Source: Vicinamibacterales bacterium
GTDB taxonomy: Bacteria; Acidobacteriota; Vicinamibacteria; Vicinamibacterales; UBA2999
DNA length: 64,000 nt
Assembly: GCA_041394705.1 (NCBI GenBank)
Contig: JAWKHS010000004.1
Coordinates: forward strand, 186,001 to 250,000
Direction of reading: 5' to 3'
The notes under the pieces were generated by a model. The model made no database searches and was not told the origin of the DNA. It was given only the letters and a program-made list of their open reading frames with translations. Of the stretch, positions 7,456 to 17,010 are shown one piece after another. Each line of letters starts with the position of its first letter. Position 1 is the stretch's first letter. The translations under genes were made by a program, and so were the position numbers.

Positions 7456-8187
7456 TCAGGCGTCGGGCCCGGGCGTCGCGGGCGACTCGACGGCAGGCGC
7501 CGAGCCCGCGAAGATCGCGGCCTGCGCGTCCACGGCCGACGACAGGATGGGGGCCCACGGGTCCCGATCGGAATGCGCCGTGGCACGCCACACCCGCCAG
7601 GCGCCGTCGGCATGGCTGCGGCAGGCGAGCACGACGTGCTCCAGGTACATCGGCGCCCCGGCGCGTCCGCCGTATCCGGCATCGCCGACGAGCGGGGCGC
7701 CCAGGTGCGCCAGCGTGGCCCGGATCTGGTGGAACCGGCCGGTGTGGAGCTGGACGAGCACGTGGTGCTCGTCGATCCGCTGCGGGACCGGCGTCACGGC
7801 CAGGATGTCCAGCAACGCGGGCTTGCCGCCGGACCGCACGACGGCGGCCGTCCGGCCCACGGTCCGAAGGTAGGTCCTGTGCGGCCCCAGCAGGTGCCCG
7901 GGGGCCGCGGGTGCCGCAACGCGCGCCACGTACAGCTTCCGCCAGCGCCGGGCTTCGATCTCGGCGGAGTGGAACGCCGCGGCCTCCTTCGATCGCGCCA
8001 GGAGCACCAGCCCGCACGCGGGCCGGTCCAGGCGGTGGACCAGGCGGAGGCCGTCGTGGCCGTCGGCCGCCAGGCGCCGCACGAGCGACGGCGCCGACGG
8101 ATCGCGCGGCACCTCGCAGGCCAGGCCTGCCGGCTTCAGCGCCACCAGCTCGCTGGCGGTCGCGCCCACCAGGGGCACCGCGGTCAC
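7456..8187 (-). CDS. RluA-family RNA pseudouridine synthase
   Basis: The enzyme isomerises uridine to pseudouridine in rRNA or tRNA. HRLDRPACGLVLLAR (51-65) holds the catalytic Asp54, LQLHTGRFHQIR is the conserved RluA motif III region, and GAPLVGDAGYG follows. At 243 residues it lacks an N-terminal S4 domain, like the short RluA/TruC-type enzymes, so the target base cannot be assigned. Its first Asp motif region reads LKPAGL, a variant of the usual KPAG. It starts with GTG 4 bases after the stop of the upstream exported-protein gene. It is convergent with the methyltransferase gene. Confidence 0.85.
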   Translation of the reverse strand: MTAVPLVGATASELVALKPAGLACEVPRDPSAPSLVRRLAADGHDGLRLVHRLDRPACGLVLLARSKEAAAFHSAEIEARRWRKLYVARVAAPAAPGHLLGPHRTYLRTVGRTAAVVRSGGKPALLDILAVTPVPQRIDEHHVLVQLHTGRFHQIRATLAHLGAPLVGDAGYGGRAGAPMYLEHVVLACRSHADGAWRVWRATAHSDRDPWAPILSSAVDAQAAIFAGSAPAVESPATPGPDA

Positions 8188-8191
8188 ACGG

Positions 8192-8743
8192 CTACTTCTT
8201 GGCTTGTTCGAGGAGCACCGAGAGGATACGGGCGTACTGCTCGTCGCTCTCGGCGTAGATCTTCATGTATTCGGCCTCGGACATCTTGTCCTCGCGCCAG
8301 TTCCCGTCGAAATTGAACTGCTTCCCCGCGACCTCGCGGGAGTCGAACGGGTCGTCCTTCTTCGCCTTCTTCGCGCGCAGGCCGTCGGCGCCGAAGTCGG
8401 TGATGAAGTAGCGCGACTCCGGAATCGACGCGCGGTTCAGGTCCATGTAGACGTCCATGTACTTGAGCTGGACCAGCCGCTCGTTGAGCAGGGACGGCTC
8501 CGAGTACTTCGCCGACACCACCATGAGCTGGCTCGGCACGGCCAGGACGGCCATGAACGTGTCCGCCGCTTCGGGGTCGCGCGCGGCGACCGAGTCCATC
8601 TTCTTGCTCGACAGGATCTGCTGCAGTTCCTTGGCCGCCGCGGCTGACTTCGAGTCCTGGGCCATGGCCGGCAGGGCGGCGAAGGCGAGGATGGCGGCAG
8701 CGCCGACGGCACTGCAGAGCTTGAGGGAACGACGCTTGTCCAC
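8192..8743 (-). CDS. Exported protein of unknown function
   Basis: The 183-residue product has a clear signal peptide: a KRR n-region, a hydrophobic core ending in FAALPAMAQ, and probable cleavage after residue 28. The mature part is mostly helical and charged, with LLNERLVQLKYMDVYMDLNR and FDGNWREDKMSEAEYMKIY. I do not recognise a family. The GTG at 8743 is preferred over a longer open frame because AGGAGG lies 6 bases upstream and the signal peptide starts there. It follows the mla/YtxH/DUF948 run with a 34-base gap, so it may belong to that envelope operon. Confidence 0.7.
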   Translation of the reverse strand: MDKRRSLKLCSAVGAAAILAFAALPAMAQDSKSAAAAKELQQILSSKKMDSVAARDPEAADTFMAVLAVPSQLMVVSAKYSEPSLLNERLVQLKYMDVYMDLNRASIPESRYFITDFGADGLRAKKAKKDDPFDSREVAGKQFNFDGNWREDKMSEAEYMKIYAESDEQYARILSVLLEQAKK

Positions 8744-8777
8744 TGGTGCCTCCTGCGCCACTTCGGGCGCCAGCGGA

Positions 8778-9209
8778 TTATCCGATGAAGAGGGACTCCT
8801 CGTCATCCGAATCGGTGCGGTAGGCCTGGCGGCGCCGCGCCGCGGTCTCGCGCAGCTCACGGAACGCGGTCAGGGCCGCTCGGGCGGCCGTGAGGAAGGC
8901 CATGCCGTTTCTGGCCGGTCCGCCGAGCACCTGCGTGGCGAGCCGCATCGTGCGCTCGGCCGAGACCGCGAGGTCGCCGAACAGCCGATCGACGCGCTCG
9001 ACCTGCATGGTGGCGAGCGAGGCCGCGCGCTTGGCTTCGGCCGCCACGTCCGTCAGGTTCTGGAGCAACGGCTTGACGTCGCGCTCGATCTGGCCGGCGA
9101 GGTGCTCCACGCGCCTGGCCAGGCGCACGCCCGCGATGATGGCGCCAACCTGGATCGCCGCCATCACGAGCACCGCCAGCGCGATGATCGCCAGCCAGAC
9201 GTCGGTCAC
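8778..9209 (-). CDS. DUF948-like single-span membrane protein
   Basis: The 143-residue product has one N-terminal membrane helix (about 5-28) and then a long amphipathic helical region rich in Ala, Arg and Leu (VEHLAGQIERDVKPLLQNL), as in DUF948 and general-stress-type proteins. The GTG start overlaps the stop of the YtxH gene (GTGA), so the two are coupled. Together they resemble the small envelope-stress pair often seen in many phyla. The molecular role is unknown. Confidence 0.7.
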   Translation of the reverse strand: MTDVWLAIIALAVLVMAAIQVGAIIAGVRLARRVEHLAGQIERDVKPLLQNLTDVAAEAKRAASLATMQVERVDRLFGDLAVSAERTMRLATQVLGGPARNGMAFLTAARAALTAFRELRETAARRRQAYRTDSDDEESLFIG

Positions 9210-9490
9210 GCGTTGCGCCCTTCCTCGCGCGCCTGCTGGAACGCCTCGCGTCCCCGCTCGATCGCCGTCGTCACGCTGTCACGCTGCCGCTGGTAGAACT
9301 CGCGGCCCTGATCGGCCACGTCGCGGGCGGTATCGCGCGCGCGGTCGCGGCTGTCCCGGGCCTTGCGGCCCAGGTACTCCCGGGTTTCCTCACCCGTGGC
9401 GGGCGCGAACAGCAGGGCCACCGCCGCACCGGTCACGGTGCCCAGCAGGAAGGCCAGCATCACCGAGCCGCCGTTGGTATCTCTCGACAT
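9206..9490 (-). CDS. YtxH-domain protein
   Basis: A 94-residue protein with an N-terminal glycine-rich membrane segment ending in the signature ALLFAPATGEETREYL (28-43) of the YtxH family, followed by a charged helix with repeated Arg-Asp pairs (RDSRDRARDTARDVAD). Family members are linked to general stress; the biochemical role is not known. GGAGGACGTC precedes the ATG. It lies 23 bases after mlaD and overlaps the DUF948-like gene. Confidence 0.85.
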   Translation of the reverse strand: MSRDTNGGSVMLAFLLGTVTGAAVALLFAPATGEETREYLGRKARDSRDRARDTARDVADQGREFYQRQRDSVTTAIERGREAFQQAREEGRNA

Positions 9491-9513
9491 GACGTCCTCC
9501 CGACCTCGCCGTC

Positions 9514-10554
9514 TCAGAACAGACTGACCTTCACGTTCAGGTATTTCTTGGGATCCTTGCGAATGTCCGACACCAGGCCCCGCAGTTCCGTGATGGCGTG
9601 ACTCATGTTCTCATAAAGCTGACGGTCCTGCAGGAGCATTCCGGCCGTGCCCTGTCCCTGCGCGAGCTTGGCCGTGAGCTCATCGAGCCGCGTCGCCGTC
9701 GCGGTGAGCCGGTTGAACAGTTCGTCGTCGGTCAGCAGCTTCCCCGCCGTGCCCTCGCCCCGGCTCAGGCGGCCCGTCATGGCCTCGAGATTCTCCGACG
9801 CGCGGGTGACCGAGCGCGCCAGCGACGGGTCGGTGAGCAGCGCACCGAGGCTCCCCTCGCCGCGCGCCACCCGGCCCGTGATCTCGCTGAGGGCGGCGGT
9901 CGAGGCGGCGAGCTCGCGGTACACCGCCGGGTCGTTGACGAGGCGCCCCAGGCTCCCACGTCCCAACCGCACCGCATCGGCGACGCGTGTGGCCGATTGC
10001 ATCAGGGCCTGAAGGTCGTTGTACGCCCCGTCGTCGGCGACCAGCTTGCCCAGCGTCCCCTTCCCGGCCCGCAGGTCCGCGACCAGTCGGGTGGCCGCTT
10101 CCAGGCTGTCGCCGGCGGTGTTCGAGAGCTCGGTGAACGACGTGGCCTCCGGGCCCGTCGGCACGTAGCCCCAGTCGGGAATCGGCGTCCCTCCGGGCCC
10201 GGGCGTGATGTCCACCGCGCCCTCCCCGAGCATCGAGATGGCGCCGATGACGGCGACGGAGCGGTCCGTGATGAGCGGCCGGACGTCCTTCGAGACCTCG
10301 AACCACGCGTCGGCGCCGGTCCCCGAGAAGACCACGTCCGACACCGTCCCGACCTCGATGCCGGCGACGCGGACGGGCGTGCCGCTCTTGACCGTGGCGA
10401 TGTTGGGGAAATGGGCCTTGAGCGGGTATCGCTGCCAGAAGAAGCCGCCCGAGCCGCCGACGGCGAACACCAGCAGTCCCGCCATGACCAGCGCGAACAC
10501 GGTGAGGATGCCGATCTTCAGCTCGGCCCAGGCCAGGGATCGTGTACGAGGCAT
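9514..10554 (-). CDS. mlaD: MlaD/MCE-family lipid-binding protein with 34-residue repeats
   Basis: This is the substrate-binding part of an Mla-type ABC transporter that moves phospholipids between inner and outer membranes. A membrane anchor lies at about 13-33 and a single MCE domain at about 42-118 (GTPVRVAGIEVGTVSDV). After it come five copies of a G.G[ST].G.L[LV].D motif at residues 164, 198, 232, 266 and 300, an exact 34-residue period. Plain MlaD of E. coli is about 180 residues; this protein is 346, the added length being the repeat region. AGGAG lies 6 bases before the ATG. It follows mlaF directly. Confidence 0.88.
   Translation of the reverse strand: MPRTRSLAWAELKIGILTVFALVMAGLLVFAVGGSGGFFWQRYPLKAHFPNIATVKSGTPVRVAGIEVGTVSDVVFSGTGADAWFEVSKDVRPLITDRSVAVIGAISMLGEGAVDITPGPGGTPIPDWGYVPTGPEATSFTELSNTAGDSLEAATRLVADLRAGKGTLGKLVADDGAYNDLQALMQSATRVADAVRLGRGSLGRLVNDPAVYRELAASTAALSEITGRVARGEGSLGALLTDPSLARSVTRASENLEAMTGRLSRGEGTAGKLLTDDELFNRLTATATRLDELTAKLAQGQGTAGMLLQDRQLYENMSHAITELRGLVSDIRKDPKKYLNVKVSLF
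9622..10065 (-). repeat. Five 34-residue repeats encoded in mlaD
   Basis: The repeat cores are GKGTLGKLVADD, GRGSLGRLVNDP, GEGSLGALLTDP, GEGTAGKLLTDD and GQGTAGMLLQDR. They are joined by helical linkers of identical length. I infer a regular helical rod or funnel in the periplasm. Confidence 0.8.
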
Positions 10555-10562
10555 GTCGTCTC

Positions 10563-11408
10563 CTACGACAGGAACGCGCGGAGATACGGATCGGTCGACG
10601 CGCGCAGTTCGTCGGCCGAGCCCTCGAAGGCGATGCGGCCGTCCCGCAACATGATGAAGTCCGCCTGGTCGACCTTCTCGGGCGTGGCCGCGACGAGCTC
10701 GTGGCCCGCCTCCGTGCGGATCGCGCCGTGCGTGGCCACGTAGAAGGCGTCCCGGAGCTGGTGCGTGACGAGGACCGACGTCACCCCTTCCATGTCCCGC
10801 AGCTTGATGAACTCGGCGTCCACCGTCAGCGCCGTCATCGGATCCAGTCCGGTCGTCGGCTCATCGTACAGGAGCAGCCGGGGCTTGAAGGCCATCGCCC
10901 GCGCGATCGCCACCCGCCGGCGCTGCCCGCCTGAAAGCTCCGAGGGCATCCGGTCGATGTAGGGCCCGAGCTCCACGAAGCCCAGCACTTCCTCGACCCG
11001 CGCCCGCACCTCCGCCAGGGGCATGTCGGTCTCCTCGTACAGCTTGAACCCCACGTTCTCGCCGACCGTGAGCGAATCGAACAGGGCGCCCTCCTGGAAC
11101 ACCATCCCGGTCTGGTCGCGGATGGCGAAGAGCTCCTGCTCCGACATGCGGTCGATCTGCTGGCCGTGGACGCGGATGGTTCCGCTGTCCGGGGCGAGCA
11201 GGCCCAGGATCAACTTGAGCACGGTGGACTTTCCCGAGCCGCTCGCGCCGATGAAGATCTTCGTGTTGCCCGGGAACAACCGGAAGCTGACGCCGTCGAG
11301 CACCACGTGGTCGTCGAAGGCGAGACGGACGTCCTCGAAGACGACGATGGGCTCGTCGCCGGGGCGGCCGAGGGCCGGACCGCGCAGGATGGCGGGAGCG
11401 GCGTCCAT
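10563..11408 (-). CDS. mlaF: Mla-type ABC transporter, ATP-binding protein
   Basis: The ATPase powers lipid movement through MlaE/MlaD at the inner membrane. Walker A is GASGSGKST (about 54-62), the signature is LSGGQRRR, and Walker B with the switch region is LLLYDEPTTGLDP. At 281 residues it is close to E. coli MlaF (269). The ATG at 11408 overlaps the mlaE stop codon (ATGA). The frame stays open upstream into mlaE and uvrB, but the protein homology begins at this ATG. Confidence 0.92.
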   Translation of the reverse strand: MDAAPAILRGPALGRPGDEPIVVFEDVRLAFDDHVVLDGVSFRLFPGNTKIFIGASGSGKSTVLKLILGLLAPDSGTIRVHGQQIDRMSEQELFAIRDQTGMVFQEGALFDSLTVGENVGFKLYEETDMPLAEVRARVEEVLGFVELGPYIDRMPSELSGGQRRRVAIARAMAFKPRLLLYDEPTTGLDPMTALTVDAEFIKLRDMEGVTSVLVTHQLRDAFYVATHGAIRTEAGHELVAATPEKVDQADFIMLRDGRIAFEGSADELRASTDPYLRAFLS

Positions 11409-12177
11409 CAGAACAGCAACGACAGCAGCAGCTGCGTGGAAAAGAAGTCCATGGCGATGACGCCGACCGATGCGGCCACCACGGCGTTGGTCGTGGCCCG
11501 CCCGACGCCCTCGGTCCCTCCGCGCGTCCGCAGCCCCACGTGACAGCCGACGGTGACGATGATGAACCCGAGGAAGAACGGCTTGAGAATGCCCATCCAG
11601 ACGTCCTCCAGGAAGAGCCCGTCGACGACCGACGACCAGTACAGCCCGGAGGCCACCTGCAGGTTCTGGACCGACACGACCCATCCGCCCAGCAGCCCCA
11701 CGGTGTTCGCGACGACCGTGAGGACCGGCGTCATCACGATGCCGGCCAGCACCCGCGGCACGACGAGCTTGCGGATGGGGTCGGTGCCGAGGGCACGCAG
11801 GGCGTTGATCTGGTCGGTGACCTGCATCGACCCCAGTTCGGCCGCGATGCCCGAACTCACCCGGCCCACCAGCATCAGCGCGGTCAACACCGGTCCGAGC
11901 TCCTTGATCATCGAGGCGCTGACCAGCCGCCCGACGAAGGGCCGGGCCCCGAACTGATCGAGGGTGAAGCCGGATTGCAGCGCCAGCACGGCGCCCGTGA
12001 ACAGCCCCGTCAGGACCACCACGGTCATCGACCCGATCCCGATGGCGTCCAGCTGCTCGACGAAGTCGTGCCAGTAGAACGGCCGGGTGACGCTGCTCCG
12101 CATGGTCGCCCGCGCCAGCTTGGCGTACTCCTGGACCTCGAGCAGGGCCGCCTTCAGCCAGCCGATGACCTGGCCCG

Positions 12178-12181
<4 letters not shown>
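11408..12181 (-). CDS. mlaE: Mla-type ABC transporter, permease
   Basis: The 257-residue permease has about five to six hydrophobic helices and the family's conserved stretch around AELGSMQVTDQINALRALGTDP, the cytosolic coupling region, followed by KLVVPRVLAGIVMTPVL. It works with MlaF and MlaD. No mlaC or mlaB is seen nearby. The GTG at 12181 overlaps the uvrB stop (GTGA), which is an unusual partner: a DNA-repair gene would be read on the same transcript. Confidence 0.92.
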
Positions 12182-14190
<2,009 letters not shown>

Positions 14191-14314
14191 CGCGAGGGCC
14201 CGGGCGCCGTGCGTGAGTGAGCGTGCGTGAGATCGTGTCGCGGCAGGCGCGCCGAGGAAAAAGCGTACCACAGGCGGACGGGGCGGGGGCCCCGCGCGGC
14301 GACGAGGCCGGCGG

Positions 14315-14320
14315 TATAAT
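14315..14320 (+). promoter_or_regulatory. Perfect TATAAT -10 box of the DHH phosphoesterase gene
   Basis: A perfect -10 hexamer lies 53 bases before the ATG at 14374 in a 183-base divergent region with uvrB. No good -35 is visible at 16-18 bases. The expected transcript starts near 14327 and has a leader with AGAGGAA before the gene. The rest of the intergenic region holds nothing else I can identify. Confidence 0.5.
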
Positions 14321-14373
14321 GAGAGGTTGCCGTCGATGCCGCCGCTGCTGCAGAGAGGAACGGACCGCCGCCG

Positions 14374-15783
14374 ATGAGGTGTCTCGCGGTGTGCCAGACG
14401 GAGCTGGTCGGCCGTCTCCTGCACGCGGTGCTCAGTCCGCGCGTCGAGCTGGAGTTCCTGGTCGAGAACAAGACCCTCGCCCGGAAACTGCACGACGCGG
14501 GCGCGACCGTCATCGGAGCCGACCCGCGGCGCGTGGACACCTGGGTGCGGGCCGACCTCCTGCCCACCACCTCGGTCATCATCGAGGACGCCCGGCAGCG
14601 CAGCCTGCGCAAGGTCCTCGACGCCGTCCGCGACGCCGGCGGCGTCCTCGTCTACCTGCTCGGCACGCACGGCGCCGACGACGACGCCCGTGCCGCGGCG
14701 CTGCGCACGCGCTTCCCGGAGCTCACCAACATCACGCTCGCCGAGCTGATCGAGAACCGGCTCACGACCGAGCTCGATCGGTCCCTGACCCGGCAGCGGG
14801 TCCAGCAGTACCAGCGGTACTTCAGCGACGCCGACCGCGTCCTGATCCTCACCCACCACGATCCGGATCCCGACGCCATCGCGAGCGGCCTCGCGCTCCG
14901 GACCGTGCTCCGGCGCACCAAGCAGACCGCCATCATCGGCACCCTGCAGCCGGTCTCGCGGCCCGAGAACCAGCGGATGCTGAAGCTGCTGGAGATCGGC
15001 ATCGAGACCGTCACCCCGGATCAGTTCTCGGCCTTCGAGAAGATCGCGCTCGTGGACGTCCAGCCGCACTACTTCGGCGAGGCGCTGCGCCATGCCGACC
15101 TCGTCGTGGACCATCATCCGGAGACGACGGGCTACACGGCCATGTTCAAGGACATCCGGCCCGACTACGGCTCCACCTCCACGATCTTCACCGAGCACCT
15201 GCGCGCGGTGGACTTCGACATCTCGGAGCGCACGGCCACGGCCATGCTCTACGCGATCAAGTCCGACACCCTCTTCTTCAGCCGGCACACGAACCGCGCG
15301 GATCTCGACGCGTTCTCGTTCCTGTATCCGCTGGCGGACGCCGGGCTCATCCGGAAGATGGAGGGCGCCGAGATCACGAGCGAGCGGCTGGACTACGTGA
15401 TCAAGGCCTGGCAGCAGGGGCGCATGATGGAGCACGTCTTCTGCGCCTTCCTCGGCGAGCCGCCCCGCGAGGACTTCATTCCCTACGTGGCCGACTTCTA
15501 CCTGCAGCTGGAGGACGTGCAGTGGACGGTCGTGTCGGGCGTGGTCAACGACCAGCTCATCGTGTCGGTGCGCAACCTCGGCTACTCACGCAACGCCGGC
15601 GACTTCGTGCGCCGGTGGTTCAACGACGTGGGCAGCGCCGGCGGACATCGAACCGCCGCCAAGGCCGTCGTCCCGCTCGACGCCTTCCAGACCAAGTTCG
15701 GCGTGCACGAGGGCAGCCGCGTCAACCAGCGGATGCTCGACCTCGTGCTGGACTTCCTGCACGAGCTCAACGGCAAGAAGTAG
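14374..15783 (+). CDS. DHH-family phosphoesterase with an N-terminal Rossmann-like domain
   Basis: The 469-residue protein joins an N-terminal region of about 130 residues resembling a TrkA-N nucleotide-binding fold to a DHH phosphoesterase domain (THHDPDPDAIASG at 160-172 and VDHHPETTG) and a C-terminal DHHA1-like domain ending with GVHEGSRVNQR. DHH proteins of this group hydrolyse short oligoribonucleotides, pAp or cyclic dinucleotides. All motif aspartates and histidines are present, so it should be active. The domain pairing suggests that a nucleotide ligand regulates it. Substrate unproven. Confidence 0.85.
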   Translation: MRCLAVCQTELVGRLLHAVLSPRVELEFLVENKTLARKLHDAGATVIGADPRRVDTWVRADLLPTTSVIIEDARQRSLRKVLDAVRDAGGVLVYLLGTHGADDDARAAALRTRFPELTNITLAELIENRLTTELDRSLTRQRVQQYQRYFSDADRVLILTHHDPDPDAIASGLALRTVLRRTKQTAIIGTLQPVSRPENQRMLKLLEIGIETVTPDQFSAFEKIALVDVQPHYFGEALRHADLVVDHHPETTGYTAMFKDIRPDYGSTSTIFTEHLRAVDFDISERTATAMLYAIKSDTLFFSRHTNRADLDAFSFLYPLADAGLIRKMEGAEITSERLDYVIKAWQQGRMMEHVFCAFLGEPPREDFIPYVADFYLQLEDVQWTVVSGVVNDQLIVSVRNLGYSRNAGDFVRRWFNDVGSAGGHRTAAKAVVPLDAFQTKFGVHEGSRVNQRMLDLVLDFLHELNGKK

Positions 15784-15831
15784 CCGGGGAGCCTGGCCTC
15801 CACGCGGGCGGGGCCGACGGCGCCGCCGCGG

Positions 15832-17010
15832 CTAACCCTCGATGGCCTGCGTGAGGTCCGCGATGAGATCGTCGGCGTCCTCGAGCCCGACCGAAATTCG
15901 CATCATGCCGCGCGTGACCCCGGCGCGAGCCAGATCCTCGTCGCTCAGGCCGAAGTGGGACGTCAGGATCGGCAGGCTGCAGAGGCTCTCGACGCCGCCG
16001 AGGCTCGCCGCCCGCTGGACGACCCGCAGTCGATCGTAGGCGCGGAAGGCCGCCGCCTGGCCGCCGGCGAGATCGAGGCAGAGCATCCCGCCGAATCCCC
16101 GCATCTGGGCCGCGGCGATCGCGTGGTCCGGATGCGACGGCAGCCCGGGATAGTGCACGGCCGCGAGCGCCGGGTGGCCGTGCAGGGCCATGGCGATCGC
16201 CCGGGCGTTGTCGTTGTGCCTGGCCACGCGCAGCGCCAGCGTCTTGAGTCCGCGGCCCAGGGCGTAGGCCGGCTGCGGGTCCATGATGCCGCCGAGCAGG
16301 CGGCGCGTCTTCGCCAGCGGCCCGATGAGGGCACGCCGCCCGGAGAGGACGCCGCCGGTCACGTCGCTGTGGCCGTTCAAGTACTTCGTGACGCTCTGCA
16401 TCGACAGGTCCACGCCCATCGAGAGGACCGGCTGGTTGACGGGCGACGCGAAGGTGTTGTCCATCACCGAGAGGACGCCCGCGGCGCGGCAGGCCGCGGC
16501 CACCGACGCGACGTCGATCACGCGCAGCGTCGGGTTGATTGGCGACTCGAACCAGACCATGCGCGTCTTCGGTCCGATGAGCGCCGCCGGATCCCGGAAC
16601 GATTCGAGCGACGCGAACCGGGGCGTGATGCCGAAGCGCGTGGCCAGCCCGTTCAGGATGTGGAAGGTGCCCCCGTAGATGGCCGCGCAGCAGACCACCT
16701 CGTCGCCCGCGCTCAGCAGCCCGAAGAGGGCGTTCGAGACGGCCGCCATGCCGGACGCGAAGACCAGCGAGGCCTCGGCCCCGTCGATCTCGGCCAGCTT
16801 CGTCTCCACCGCCACCACCGTCGGGTTGTCGTAGCGGCTGTAGAGGTAGGCCGGGGCCCGCCCCTCGGCGTACGCCTGGACTTCGGCGGCCGACTCGAAG
16901 ACGAACGTGCTGGTCTCGTAGATGGGCGTGGTCAGCGAAGGCGCCGCCGGCGCGCGTTCACCGGCGTGGATCAGGCGGGTGGATGGACCTCGGGTGTCGG
17001 GCGGCGTCAT
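15832..17010 (-). CDS. Trans-sulfuration family PLP enzyme (cystathionine gamma-synthase/lyase or methionine gamma-lyase type)
   Basis: The enzyme uses PLP on cysteine, homocysteine or O-acyl-homoserine substrates. SRYDNPT (58-64), MDNTFASPVNQP (183-194) and SVTKYLNGHSD (206-216) with the PLP lysine at 209 are canonical. At 392 residues it has normal length. Sequence alone does not separate cystathionine gamma-synthase, gamma-lyase and methionine gamma-lyase. The start overlaps the end of the patatin-like gene by 4 bases, and no methionine or cysteine pathway gene is adjacent. Confidence 0.85.
   Translation of the reverse strand: MTPPDTRGPSTRLIHAGERAPAAPSLTTPIYETSTFVFESAAEVQAYAEGRAPAYLYSRYDNPTVVAVETKLAEIDGAEASLVFASGMAAVSNALFGLLSAGDEVVCCAAIYGGTFHILNGLATRFGITPRFASLESFRDPAALIGPKTRMVWFESPINPTLRVIDVASVAAACRAAGVLSVMDNTFASPVNQPVLSMGVDLSMQSVTKYLNGHSDVTGGVLSGRRALIGPLAKTRRLLGGIMDPQPAYALGRGLKTLALRVARHNDNARAIAMALHGHPALAAVHYPGLPSHPDHAIAAAQMRGFGGMLCLDLAGGQAAAFRAYDRLRVVQRAASLGGVESLCSLPILTSHFGLSDEDLARAGVTRGMMRISVGLEDADDLIADLTQAIEG

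Noticed and set aside
14191..15435. A 415-codon upstream extension of the uvrB frame
   Set aside because: The extension is antisense to the DHH gene and has no relation to UvrB. The known N-terminal start of the family is at the ATG at 14190.
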